64,000 bases of DNA from Viridothelium virens. Lineage: Eukaryota > Ascomycota > Dothideomycetes > Trypetheliales > Trypetheliaceae. The notes beneath the pieces are model-generated. The model did no database searches. It was given only the letters and a program-made list of their open reading frames with translations, and was not told where the DNA came from. Of the stretch, positions 31,937 through 43,354 are shown one piece after another. The DNA is taken from assembly GCA_010094025.1 (NCBI GenBank), contig ML991804.1, positions 62,001-126,000 on the forward strand. Reading direction: 5' to 3'. How positions within the stretch are numbered: position 1 is the stretch's first letter; each line of letters begins with the position of its first letter. The translations under genes and the position numbers were made by a program.

Positions 31937-33184
31937 TCAGTTTACAACCGCGCTGGTACTGCTCACAACAGCCTGGCCTAACTTTACGGTCCATAATCTT
32001 GTAGTCGAGAGAATGACCAACGTATCTCCTGCCAGTGCAAAATTGGCGATCGGGACCGCATCGCCTCTTTTGTCCGCCTGAAAGTATTGACCATTGAACA
32101 TTCCGAGTACCTTGCCTTGCGGATTTCTGACAACGACGCCTTCACCTTCTGCCGTCCAAACCCTTCCAGCATCATCGACATGTAGGCCGTCTGCGATGCC
32201 GAACCGTACCATGCCAAACAGGCGTTTGTTGACCGGGAACATATTCTTATCGAGATCCCAGGCATAAATATAGGGACCCAGCCAGGATGCAGCCGCAGTG
32301 CCAACCGACAAAGGAGACGTGGTATCGCTTACGGCATCGGTGTCTGTGACGTACAGCATGGATTGATCAGGACTGACACGAATACCATTTGGATTGATAT
32401 CATTGCGTCATATTACAGGCAGCAGAACTTGAGCTGACGCATCCCATCTCCAGACGTTTGATGGCATTTGTGCAGGCGTGAGGTTGCTGTAAATGTAACG
32501 GGTATAATCAAAGTCGGTGAAGAACATGTACTGGTTGTTTCCCCGAACAGCCCAAGCAATATCGTCGATGCCGTTGAAACGTAAGCCAAAGTGAGAGTTC
32601 AGTACGCTCTCCACATGTAGGGTATTCGCGTCAATGGATATGATGCCCCCACGGTAGTTTTGCTGATTCCGGTACGTGGAAAAATACACTTTGCCTTCGA
32701 AATAAGTGCCACCAGTGACATCAATGGCAGGCTCAGAGGGTTCTAGGGGTGAGACGCTCTGTGTATCTAGATTGAAGGCATAAATAGTGGAGGGAATCCT
32801 CGTTGCCTGTTGCGGAGAAGGTGTAAACCACACCTCATGTCTCTCGGGGACCCAGATGCCGGCTTCGTAGGCAAAATCATCGTCTGAAGAACGCTGCTCG
32901 ATCAACTGTGCGGTGGGATTAGGACCTAGAATGTCCAAGAATTCTCGATCGTATGCAATGAACGGAGATTGCGAAGCCGAGTACAGCAAGGAGTTGATCG
33001 AATCATTACTAGTTGTTGTGCTGTTAACAAATGTAGAGTCTAGATTTCCCAAGAAGCCTGAAGGCAGAAGATACGTGTATTCGTACGGAATGAAAACGGT
33101 GACGTTATTCACAAATTGGCCTTGAACTTGGACGCCATAGAAAATCAACAACGTGCAAAGGTACCAACCCATTTGATCGGGCAT
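31937..33184 (-). pseudogene. Secreted SMP-30/lactonase-like protein with one internal TGA
   Basis: The frame from the ATG at 33184 begins with a signal peptide (MGWYLCTLLIFYGVQVQG) and continues as a six-bladed-propeller lactonase: YEAGIWVPERHEVWFTPS, IDVTGGTYFEGKVYFSTY, GIDDIAWAVRGNNQYMFFTDFDY, VWRWDAS. After LLPVI a TGA codon (32408-32410) interrupts, and the same frame goes straight on with NDINPNGIRVSPDQSMLYVTDTD, then GIADGLHVDDAGRVWTAEGEGVVV and QGKVLGMFNG. The metal-binding and family motifs (NPNGIRVSPD, ADGLHVDD) lie after the stop. No intron that removes it keeps frame and conserved residues. It is either a recent nonsense mutation, an assembly error or, least likely, read-through. 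An upstream in-frame ATG at 33214 gives a worse signal peptide. Confidence 0.75.
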
Positions 33185-34121
33185 GATTGAACGGTCAAGC
33201 TCATCCGACTTCAAGCTTCGCGTATCGCCAATCGATCTTTCAAGTCCACAAGGTATATATAAAGTTCTCGTCCCACAGATGGCTCATTACTATGCTGGCT
33301 GAAGGCGGTCATGCGCTCTCGAGGCCCCCGACAGTGGAATTCCGGTGAGAGCAGCATTCCGGTGACTATGTAGATAAAGTCCAGCATGTTCTGCAGAGAA
33401 GTAAATCCTCGATGCAAAAGCAAGGGTTGGGGAGGAGAACGTCGAACCTTGATGGTCCGCAGGCTTGGCTAATATACCCTAGGGTTACAAATTAAGCCTT
33501 CCCCAATCGGGTTATCCCAAATCATCTTACCTACCTTATTAATAAGCCTCTACACCTCTCGTTGTTCGGGTACGCATACGAGGTACCCCCTATTACTTCT
33601 TCCAAGGTCAACGACTGTAAGGTTGTAAGCAAAGCACACTGATTGCTTATGGCGGCTTCTGAGGCAGTCCCTCGTCACTCGTAATACTCAGGTGGGCTAT
33701 TCTTCGAGTTCCATCACCACTACAACTCTAACGCTGTCGAGCAGCCTTCATCAAGGTCATTGTGAAGCCCTATCACTATTTTCGAGCACTACAGAAGTCG
33801 TCGCCGGGTACTAAAGCCGCCACGAGGCTCATAGCATCATCGCGTACAACCCTTGCTGTCCATGGCTTCAAACCTTAGTTTCGTTGTCGCCCTTTGTTGA
33901 TAGAAAGCACTCGGATCAATCGATCCCTGATTTTAAGTTCCGCCTTGTCCTATTGGTCTTCTTTCACCGCCTTACTCGACATTCACAAAGACAGATATTG
34001 ATGTTTGTTCTCTTTTCTCGCCTGAACTTCGTACCCGTGGCATGGGCACTTTGTTGGCCAACAAAGGATCTCCCAGCTTCACATGCTACAGGCCGCAAAA
34101 TAACGCTTTAAATCGAACATC
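33185..34121. other. Divergent intergenic region
   Basis: A symmetric tatatata element near 33253-33260 suits the leftward lactonase gene. No other gene or RNA recognised. Confidence 0.4.
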
Positions 34122-34722
34122 ATGTCACTTGTGAATTTGGATCACTTCCCCTTTGCACGCCGCTCAGAAAGACATTTCTGGGTCTTGCAGCTCTCAACTG
34201 GTTTGATAGTAGGCCTTCGATTGTTCTTCTTGGCTCTGTGTCTGGGTTTCGTCGCAGTCAGCCTCCATTATGAGAGGAAACTGTCAAGGTAGGTTGCTGA
34301 ACTGTCTTGAACACCCACCATGCCACAGGGGACCGGTGGAAACGCGTCCACCATCGCCACCATCACCCCCATATAGTCCTGTCGGGCACACTTTCCTCCC
34401 CAAAAAGTTGCGCCATAGGTACAGTCAACTGCCCTTCAGAGGTCCGTTCTCCGCAGCAACCCGCATAAGATGGGACGAGCCTTCTCGAAGGCCACCTGAA
34501 TCGCCACCGCGGAGCCCGAAGAGCGGTTCGCCGGAGCGAAGACCTTCGGGCCAGCGGCAGGGGTCGCAAGGTGGTTTCGCAGCCTTCATGACTGGTGTAA
34601 AGCCTCAGCAGCCGAGTGGACAGAAACCACAGTATACGACAGCGCGCCCCGGAGATAACAGCAGAAAGTCAAGAGCTCAATCCAATGCAAGGTCCAGGCG
34701 TCAAAGTGGTTGCTTGTGGTAA
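34122..34722 (+). CDS. Small single-pass membrane protein, Pro/Ser/Arg-rich
   Basis: Two exons, 34122-34288 and 34329-34722, in phase 2 (186 residues). The 40-base intron has gtaggt, a GCTGAAC branch and ccacag. Exon 1 encodes one hydrophobic segment (LIVGLRLFFLALCLGFVAVSL, about residues 28-48) after a basic N-terminus. Exon 2 encodes a tail rich in Pro, Ser, Arg and Gln (RPPSPPSPPYSP, RRPPESPPRSPKSGSPERRP) with no domain. It may be an ER or plasma-membrane anchored disordered protein. No family recognised. Support comes from the clean intron and matching phase. Confidence 0.5.
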
Positions 34723-35405
34723 TATTGTCCCCGATATCATGGGGCATACTCCGAAGGATTTTCCTCGTCATGAAATGTAACGAAGACTAACGACCAATCT
34801 TCCATGACGATTTTGGAAGGTTCCCGATTCAGGGAAAAATTGCAAGGTAAGTGGGATTCTGGCTTATCGAATCACCTTTGAATCACAAAAGTACTTTCTC
34901 CTCTAGTTCGTGCAATGAAACCTCTACTTACCTAGTCATATCGGGATGTTGACAGTTTGTCTAAGTTTTCGTGATCCAGTATTTTGTATGATGTTCTGAT
35001 TGACAATAATCACAAGGCATTATTGCACAGCTGTCACGAACATCTTATTGCGAGGTGAGTGTGATATCAAGGCCCGTATGGCCTGCCATTGCTACTCTTG
35101 CAGATAACATGAGAGGGTGGAGCAAAGCCCTACCTCTTGACTACGGCGGGGGGACTAAGCTCTACCCCGTAAGCAAAGTGTTCGATTGACCTCTTATCCG
35201 TTTCGATGCAACTCCTTTGAACCCCAACTCCATGTTGTCATCGCCCTAATCCTGACACGAAAGTGCACTCTCAAGTGTAACCTCGGCGTACTCCTACACC
35301 ATCTGAATGCATCCGAAAGCCCGTCCCATGATCAGCCCAAATCGAAGAAAGCCTCTCACGCTGTTTCCACAACGCCATCGCTGTTTCTGAGCCGTCGCGT
35401 GCCTT
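34723..35405. other. Intergenic region
   Basis: Between the 3' end of the membrane-protein gene and the 3' end of the nucleoporin gene. The open frame at 35186-35677 (plus) overlaps the antisense of the nucleoporin and is not supported. Confidence 0.4.
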
Positions 35406-37439
35406 CTAAAGATCGTACCGACGCCATTCCGTCAAGGGTGGTTCTTCAGGCATCACACTATCCTCGAATCGATCATGCTCTCGCACGTATTGGTATGCTT
35501 TTTCCAGTTCCTGTTTATTTGCAGCGTAGTCTTCTGGCGGGCCTTCTGTCTGATTGCGGTCCTGGGGCAGACGCGGCGGACCATCAGGGAACCAAATACG
35601 CTCCAATGTCCCATCATCGGGGCGCTTGTAAAAGACGTCCGACCCCTGGTACACCACGGGTTTACCTTTCCAAGTAAGAAGCCTACCGGTCGTATCCCTT
35701 GTACTATACTTCGTCGGATCCTGAGATCCAGCCCGAGCTTCATCACCAGTGCCAACTGTATGAGTAACGACGCCGCCATAGGTCATGGGTAGAGTAAAGT
35801 TTGCTGCGCTAAAAGAGTTGAAGGGGTAGGATGGTTTCGAAGTACTACTCTGCATTTGGCCGTCAGTCATGGAAGTCTCTGGCGCGGAAGTACTTTGAGC
35901 GGAGAGCTGGGCATTTGATTGAAAGGGGTTGATAGATGTTGATGATGGCTGACCGGAGCCGCCGCCAGAACCGCCGACGAGACTTGTCCCAGTTCCCGCT
36001 CGTGCAAAAGGGGATGGCTTCTGTGCAGATTGGTTGGCTTCCGCAAATGGAGAAGCTGTAGACTTGAATGCTGAAGGCTTGCCGAACGCCGATGCCTGCT
36101 GTAAGGCTGAAGGTTGCCCAAACGAGGGCTGGCCAAATGAGGGCTGACCAAACGAGGGCTTTCCGAAAGATGATGGCTGCCCTAATGCTGATGATTGGCT
36201 AGAGGACGACGGCTGGCCAAATGATGGCTTTCCGAAAGTCGAATCTTGTCCCAGTGCGGATGGCTGGCCAAAGGCTGATGGCTTGCCAAATTGAGATGGC
36301 TTTCCGAAAGTCGAGTCTTGTCCCAGTGCGGATGGCTGACCGAATGATGAACCTTGTCCCGAATTTGACGGCTGTCCAAATGGCGCTGATGGAGCAAATG
36401 GAGATGGTCTCGAGAAAGGGTTAGGTGCTTGAGCCGAAGTGGAAGGCTGGCCAAAGCTAGGAGCGCCAAACCCGGTTTTCGGAGCGCTTGTACCAGAAGC
36501 TGAAGGTTGGCCAAATGTTGAACTCGTCTGTGGACCACGAAGAAATGGATTCTGGCTGGTCTGTGGTTCCTTACGCTGGCTTGGAGCGCTGTTCTCGTCA
36601 CAAATATCGATTCGATTTGGGTGCTCCTTTTCACCGCCCAGTACATACCGAACCGCTCCCCGTGTGTCTGTCACGATACGATCGATTTGTTGATCAATTT
36701 CGAACTTGAGATTTCCTATATCTCGTTCCTGCTCCTGAAGTTAGTCAATTCACCAAAAGCATTGGAATTAAACCAACGGCCTGTTGCATTTGTCCAGAAG
36801 CTGCGCCGCGATAGTGAAGAAGTCGGATTTCTTCTGGACTCTGTTCAATCGGGAAGCCCCCGAAAAGCTGCCGAGGGGCATTTTTGCCAGGAGCATATGC
36901 TGAGAATGGCCATTCGGGTCGACTGTTTAGTAAATCCTCGTAGATATCCTCTTCTTCAATATCATAACGGTTGCTTGCAATTTTGTCAGTGTCGGACTCG
37001 TTGCAGTTTAGAGAATTACCTACCTAGTGAAGCCACTACGTCCTGATCAACACATTAGCAAGCGAATCATGACGATACGTTTTAAAAAGTTTCAGATCCC
37101 CTAGTAAGGATTATGTGAGGTTCAGGGGAGGTGTGATCGCAGGGGAAGGGCAGGAACATCAGATCAGAGATGATCTGCGTCAAGCTGAAGAAAAGGGCGA
37201 TTCACCTCGTCCGCGATCTCTAGCAGCGCTACCGGCACTATACTTGTCGCCAACATGCTCGTTCGCATATCGATTATTAATGCGATTGTTGTTGGAAAAG
37301 CTTTGGCTATGTTGAGCGGGATGCTCGTATCTGCAAGAGTCTTTGGTCGACTTTAGCCATCAATCTTATTGCAGAAGCAAGTAGATGACAAACCGCCGAA
37401 TTTACATCTGCCTTCTTGCCAGAATTTGCAGATAGCCAT
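35406..37439 (-). CDS. NUP42/AMO1-like FG nucleoporin with CCCH finger
   Basis: Minus-strand gene with several introns. The start at 37439 reads MAICKFWQEGRCKFG, the first half of a CCCH zinc finger. A separate exon reads YEHPAQHSQSFSNNN, its second half; the join between them is not resolved. A third coding stretch (down to 36778) reads DIEEEDIYEDLLNSRPEWPFSAYAPG and QLFGGFPIEQSPEEIRLLHY, diagnostic for this family. After a 43-base intron with TGACTAAC branch (36735-36777) the last exon 35406-36734 reads EQERDIGNLKFEIDQQIDRI, then about 25 FG-type units (FGQPS, FGKPS) and the C-terminal WRRYDL. The protein sits at the cytoplasmic face of the nuclear pore in mRNA export. Exon boundaries between 36780 and 37330 are only approximate. 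Confidence 0.8.
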
Positions 37440-37867
37440 ACCTGTCGTGGGATGGGGAGCATGCAAGACCACTCACGTCTTGCCAACAACACCACCCACA
37501 ATGGAGCCGAACTGTCAAACTCGACCGCCAGGTATCATGTGAAGATTCCTAAAGGATACACAAGCGAGAAAGACTTGCCACCAGTTAGGTAGGGACTGAG
37601 GGTGAGGTCATCTGGTAAGTCGAGGAAACGCGAGCACGGATAGGTGTAGGTCGATTAGAAGCGTCTGAAACAATGCAAACAAGTCCTGCGACACGACGAT
37701 TGTTTCTAAGGCGTGCACAGTAGTTCAAGAGATGTGTAAACAAAGAGTGCCAACCTTGCTCAACTGGTAAGAAAGTGAATGGGAAATTCTATATCACGTG
37801 ATAGCGCGTTTTGGTGAATTTTCCGCATCTTTGGGAGTGTGATGTCCAACAAAGACGCCACCCCACA
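37440..37867. other. Divergent promoter, NUP42-like and UTP6
   Basis: 428 bases separate the two start codons. Apart from the CACGTG palindrome listed next, nothing is seen. Confidence 0.5.
37792..37803. promoter_or_regulatory. 12-bp palindrome with CACGTG E-box core
   Basis: tatcacgtgata is a perfect palindrome, 65 bases before the UTP6 start codon. CACGTG is the core bound by bHLH factors such as Cbf1; binding here is inference. Confidence 0.5.
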
Positions 37868-39278
37868 ATGGCCGGCGCAAGCGATAAAGCACGCTTTTAT
37901 CTTGAGCAGTCGGTTCCGGAATTGCAGGATTTGGAGAGGAAAAAGATATTTTTGAAGGTATGTTTCTGATCAAGAATCCTCGACCTGTGAGATAGGACTA
38001 AATTCCAAACTCAAGGAAGAAGTTTCGTCCATTGCAAAGAAGCGTTCTGATTTCGAACATGTCCTCAACGCCAGAGGCTCCAAACCTGCCGACTATGCAC
38101 GCTATGCAGAATATGAGATGAATCTAGAGACGCTTCGGCGCAAGCGAGTCAAACGTATGAGCATCAAGTCCAAGAGCTACGCAGGATCACGTCGTATATT
38201 CTTTGTCTTAGATCGGGGCACGCGCAAGTTCCAAGGAGATCTTGGGCTATGGATGCAGTACATGGAGTTTGCCAGGAAAGAAAAATCGCACAAGAAATTG
38301 AGGAGGATCATCTCGACAGTACTGAGCTTACATCCCACAAAACCAGAGCTCTGGATATACGCTGCCCACTACGCGATGGAGGATCAGGCGGACATGCGAG
38401 TGGCCAGAGCCTATATGCAACGTGGCCTACGATTCTGCAAGAGGTCAAAGGCGCTATGGCTAGGATATGCAAAACTCGAAATGATTTACGTTGCAAAAAT
38501 TGCAGCGCGACAGCAAATCATGGGCTTGGATCATCCACAGGAGTCCAAGGTTGAAGAGTCTTCTCTAGACGAATCACATGCTGATAAGATTGCCTTGCCT
38601 GACATTACGGCCGAAGATGTCAACCCCAAGCTTGCGAACGACGAATCAGTTGACCAAACGGCGTTGCAGAAGCTTACATCTTCTCCAGCACTTACTGGTG
38701 CTATCCCCATCACAGTCTTTGATACAGCCATGAAGGAATTCGACAACGATGCAGCGCTAGCAGAAAAGCTCTTCGACATGTTCTCCGAATTCGAGCAGTC
38801 TCCCCCTGCCCTGAACATTCTCCGCCATGTTCAACATATGCTCCAAACCCATTGTCCGGAAACACTTTCCTGTGCAGTCTGCCTATTTAGACTACCTCTG
38901 ATTGCTGTGGAACCGGCCTCTGAAGAGTTCCCGGTGGCCTTGGGTCAGTCACTTGACAGGCTGAAGCAGTCTTCCAAGGAGCACCCCCAAATCAGTACAG
39001 AGTTAGCCGAGAGAGCCGTGAGAACTTTGTTACCCTTTGTGCAGTACCAGGATTTGGATGACAACATTTACCGTGTTCTCAATGTGTCTATCCGGCAAAA
39101 TTTAAAGACGATGGCACACGGGTCTGGACTGGATGAGAGAGTTATTGCTGCAATCCAACGTCTGGAGGAAGAAGGTCGTGTCAAGGATGCTTCTGCGCTG
39201 ACTTCGTATGCTCTAAAATGCTGGCCTTCGGACGCCCGCTTGCAAGAGCGAAAAATCGCGGGCTCGCCTGTATCGTGA
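37868..39278 (+). CDS. utp6: UTP6, U3 snoRNP (SSU processome) protein
   Basis: Two exons, 37868-37957 and 38016-39278, phase 0 (450 residues; yeast Utp6 is about 440). The N-terminus MAGASDKARFYLEQSVPELQDLE and the following basic segment (KRSDFEHVLNARGSKPADYARYAEYE, LRRKRVKRM) are the conserved U3 protein 6 region. HAT helical repeats follow (DLGLWMQYMEFARKEKS, PELWIYAAHYAMEDQADMRVARAYMQRGLRFC, SKALWLGYAKLEM). It works in the nucleolus in the UTP-B subcomplex for 18S rRNA processing. The C-terminal half is more divergent. The intron has a GACTAAAT branch. Confidence 0.93.
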
Positions 39279-39678
39279 AAGACTATCACACTTGTAGGCA
39301 GCGTTCGATCGAAACGGTACGAATCTAACTTTGGATACCTCGGCTTTGAGACATGGTCTAATGTGATGCTCAATAGACCATTCTCTGTAAAGCATATAAG
39401 ACGAATGTCACATCTCTTCGCTTGTGTTAATCACAGTGTTGATACCACGCGGTAGCCGGTTTAGGTGAACATGGCGCGTAGAACGCACGTCAGATAGAAA
39501 GTGAATGAATCAGACCATGAAAGTGAGGAGTGTGGCGAGTGCTGCCTATTAAAAGCACGCTAAGGCAAGGTCTAGTGGTTCAAATTCGGTTTTCTGGTTA
39601 CTTGAAGGTTGCCTTTCCATTACCTTGACTTCGCAATTCCAGCAGTGCTAGACTATTCGTTAACTATCTACCATCAAG
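39279..39678. other. Intergenic region
   Basis: Short spacer. A ggttcaaattc string near 39578 resembles a tRNA B box but no cloverleaf can be built. Nothing else seen. Confidence 0.4.
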
Positions 39679-40879
39679 ATGTCGACAACCGTTGCGTACA
39701 GTCCGACTTCTGGCACTTACAAACAAGTCAACCTCGCCACCGACTTTGATCTAACACTTCGCGTCATTGAATATGACGACGCCTTTGTCTCACCGAACAA
39801 ACCCATTCAATCCACCGTGGACTTCGAGGTTAAACGTGATCTTGTCTCCAAACAAGCTTTTTCCAAATTTATGGCAAATATGCTCAAACCTTCCAGCAAT
39901 TTCGTCGAAGGTGATCAGGATATTGTCGAGCTCAAAGATCAGTCCTGCCGGGCGATTGATCCCTTTCTACGCGAACTTCACTTCAACAAGGACCACCATG
40001 TCAAAGATGTCGATCTGGATATGGTGTGGCTTGTTCTCCACACAGCGGACTTCTTTGGGTTCAGCCTCGAGCCCCTCAGAGACTGGTTCGACAAATGCTT
40101 TCAATCCAACGTCTTTTGGGCTACGTCTTTGAACTATGCAAGGCAGACCCTGTATCCGACCTATATCTTCAACCAGGCTGCAGCCTTCACCGAGGCTACC
40201 GAAACACTTGTTTACGAAGGTGAAGGGCATCTTACTGAGTCGACTCCGTTTTTCAAAGCCAGCTTGCACTTGCCAAACCTAGTCATTCGTATGTTCTGAT
40301 CCTATTTGGCTCCCTGAACCCCCTTTGTGATAATCTGGACTTTTTTATGCTGACGACTCTCCAGAACAACTCAATGCCGCCAAAGGCAGAGTCCGTAACA
40401 TCCTTCACGACGGACTTTTTGATGCATGCCGATCCCTCCTTGACCAGTCTTGCCCCTGCAAAGAGAGGGTTTTCTTCGGGTACTTCAAGAAGATGTGTGA
40501 TCTTGAAGTTCTCCCATTTGAAACTACCTTCAAGGGGACGAGTATCTCAGACATGATCTGGCGTGCGGGGCATTTTGATTGGACACCACCTCCAGATAGT
40601 TGCGATAGCTGCCGTCGCGACTATCACCGTCTCATTAAGCTTGCGACGACGAAGGCAGAACGCTACTTCGACGGCATGTGTTTGGATTGCATGGATGCTT
40701 CAAAATCCAAGACTAAAAATGGAGATAGGCACAGTGACTATTGGATGCATAATAGGTTGCAGAGCTGGGACAAGGGTTGCCGTGTTCGGCATGGTGAGCC
40801 GAGCTGGTATTTTTCCTTCATGGGAAGAAAAGACGATCAGGTCAAGATGCTGCGGGAATTCAGACGGGTCTCGAACTGA
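39679..40879 (+). CDS. BTB/POZ-like protein with CxxC pairs
   Basis: Two exons, 39679-40288 and 40365-40879, joined in phase 1 (374 residues); intron with gtatgt, GCTGAC branch and ccag. The N-terminal 200 residues fit the degenerate BTB fold common in fungi: DFDLTLRVIEYD, FEVKRDLVSKQAFSKFMANML, VDLDMVWLVLHTADFFGF and LRDWFDKCFQS. The C-terminal part has two cysteine pairs (DSCDSCRRD and MCLDCMD) that may bind one zinc, followed by WMHNRLQSWDKGC. Proteins of this type are numerous in moulds and mostly unstudied; some BTB proteins are CUL3 adaptors, but no adaptor motif can be shown here. Confidence 0.75.
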
Positions 40880-41497
40880 TAGAGAGAGCGAAAATTTGGC
40901 TTGGGCGCTCCTAGCTTACACAATCGGAAATGGAAAATTTTACTCTCCAGATAGCGGTTCTTTTCATTGATACTTTCCAACTTTCCTGAAATTTGATGTC
41001 CTTTCAATGCCTATCTAGTCAAACGCTAACGTTTCTGAAATTGTTCCTGCGGAGTGCCCTGAATGTAGGGAAGTGTACTCCATACATGACAGAGTAATCG
41101 GGCAACTTACCTGCTTTTTCCTCAACTCGCTACCTCACACCAAAGGCTCAGCCCCACCGCCCAGCGAACCAACCCCACGACATCACCGCCTTGCCTTGGC
41201 TTCGTTATTTGCTATTCTTCGCTTAGTTTGTGCATGAGTCATCGTGGTACATAAATTCCGTGTTCCTCCCCAAAAAGCATATGAGGCCTTGCTCGCCCAG
41301 CTTTGGGACAATCGACCAGGGACTTTAGGAGGAACTTTACTAAGTCTTTGGAAGTCAGGACTTGATGCGGTCGGACATTGATAACTTCTAACTTCTAACA
41401 CAGCGGAGCGCATATACCAGTCAGCGTTAGCTGCAAGCTTCACTCTTGTTGTCTTCAAGCGTTTGGCGGAGATATTCTTCGATTGGACTCTTACAGT
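40880..41497. other. Intergenic region
   Basis: Holds the promoter of the cysteine-ladder gene. No gene or RNA recognised. Confidence 0.4.
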
Positions 41498-42009
41498 ATG
41501 ACCGAGTACGTATATTTCATACCATTCATTTTACGAGTCAGTTCAAAGCCCCTGTTCGTACCAGGGGATTAGATGATTCAGTTCCCTTTCCTTGCTTACT
41601 CATGGCAGAGACAAGTCTCTTCCACCAGAGCAGCCTCCATCCTATGAAACAACTATAGCTACCACTGGCGAACGCCAAGCCGGTGCGGAGCCTTCGGCAA
41701 GGTCTAGAGCTGCTCCGAATCCTAATGACAAGCCCAACAAGTTCAGCTCCAATTGTGGTACCTCCACAGGATGCACTATGTCATCCGCATGTAAGGAGTG
41801 CCAGGACTGCTCAATGTGCAGCAATTGCTTGCGCTGTGTGGGTTGCAAGATGTGTAAGTCTTATATGTGACGTGAGCTAGACTAAATAATGATAGACTGA
41901 CGGCTTTGAAGGCTCGAATTGCGTTGATTGCGAGGATTGCGTTGGCTGCACCAACTGCAGCGGGCTCAAGGGTGCCAAGTACTGCTCGAATGAGCATCGC
42001 GCTCTGTAA
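41498..42009 (+). CDS. Cysteine-ladder small protein (C every third residue)
   Basis: Three exons, 41498-41505 (8 bases), 41609-41853 and 41912-42009, summing to 351 bases (116 residues). Donors are gtacgt and gtaagt. The second intron splits a cysteine codon (t/gc) within the repeat and rejoins it exactly. Residues 64-100 have thirteen cysteines at a strict three-residue period (C-K-E-C-Q-D-C-S-M-C and so on). The other three cysteines (52, 58, 109) fall in the same register modulo 3. The N-terminal 50 residues are polar and disordered, with a PPxY motif (PPSY, about residues 12-15), a ligand for WW-domain ubiquitin ligases. There is no signal peptide, so it is probably cytosolic. Possible roles are metal binding or a stacked cysteine beta-solenoid; neither is shown. 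Confidence 0.8.
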
Positions 42010-43148
42010 TGAGCGCACTTACTAGCCAGCTCATTTATTATGAACGGAAGTGACAACACTCATGAAAGCCAAGCATCAAGAACGCAAGGCAGGATACGTG
42101 ACTGGAGCCATTGGCCGTTACCAGTACTTTTCACTCTCGGTTCCCATGTATTCTTATAGCTTACACCATGACCTTTGTTTGAATGCCTTTTTAACTGTGG
42201 TGTTGCGTGTATGCTCCTCAGACCGTTATAGCTGATGTGTTCCAAAACACTTCTGCGCAAAGCCAAACTACAATCGTAGCAGTTATGTTCGTTGCTCCGG
42301 CGAGTCAAGCAGAGGATCTCGACGCTGGCATTTTCAACTCCCAATGAGTGGCCTGGTTGACCTTCGATATAGGGTCGATAAGAGAAATGTCGCCCATAAG
42401 AGGGGGCCCTTGATCGTGGACTCCTCCAGGATTATGCGATTGTTACTATCTCGTTGACTGTCATGATTGTAAACAAACAACTTTGTCGAGCGGAGAGAAG
42501 TCAAAGCGGATTTGCCATTGGGTAATAACTTTACCAATCGCATTTGCTGAAAGTGCCTGTAGGCATCAGTCTCTCGAATCGTGTAAAAGGACCAAGTTGT
42601 TCGGACTTGGAACTTGAGGAATCGATTGACAGCGAGTGATTGACGCAGCTGGAAATTTCAGCAGGGATGGAGGCCAGGAAGCCCTCCGTCGGAGATCAGC
42701 CATAGATCGATTCGAAGACAATGAGACGGTCAATTTGGCTCTACATTCAAGTGAACAATCTGTGGGGAGTATTGCTTGAGACTATACGTTGAGCAAATAT
42801 TTAGCGATGCCAACGCAAAATCTAGATGAGAGTGACATCGGCCGGTTGTCATTAGCTTTCCGTCTCGGTTGGAGCTATACTTCACAGCTGAGAATAGAAT
42901 TGCATACGTGTGTGGAAAGCAAGCCGTATGCAGCTGACAGGATTGTGGCAGGAGCGTAGCTGATCTTTGCAGTGTCAGGGATCTACGATCGCCGATGTGT
43001 CTCTTGGTGTGGGTATTGTTGCAATTGATTCGAGATGATGGCTTTCAGGGAGGTTTTCTCTCCCATGGATGGCATGACACTGCATGATGTGAACCAAGGG
43101 AGATCGACAGGGGAATTGCATTGGCATAGGTTCTTTGATCTGCGGAGG

Positions 43149-43193
43149 CCCTCAGGGTAAGGAAAAAGCGTCCGAATTTGACACAGACCATCC
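43149..43193 (+). repeat. Left arm of a perfect 45-bp inverted repeat
   Basis: Begins ccctcagggtaaggaaaaag and is the exact reverse complement of 43355-43399. The arms are 161 bases apart. The match ends sharply at both sides. Transcribed RNA would form a long uninterrupted hairpin stem. Confidence 0.95.
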
Positions 43194-43354
43194 GCTCTAT
43201 CTCCTGCTCTACCTCCCCCCATTTACCTAGGTTTTTTTTATTTTCACTGCATACAATCTCCAAGAGACTATTCTGAGATGATTGTAGAATAAATGGCCAA
43301 ATAAGCCAACATTCATTCCCAAGTATATGAGGCAAGAAGCATTTGTTGTTGTTT

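Noticed and set aside
35186-35677. 163-codon plus-strand frame across the 3' end of the NUP42-like gene
   Set aside because: Half of it is antisense to the conserved C-terminus; no motif.
39570-39595. tRNA-like B box
   Set aside because: No matching A box, acceptor stem or anticodon arm can be formed around it.
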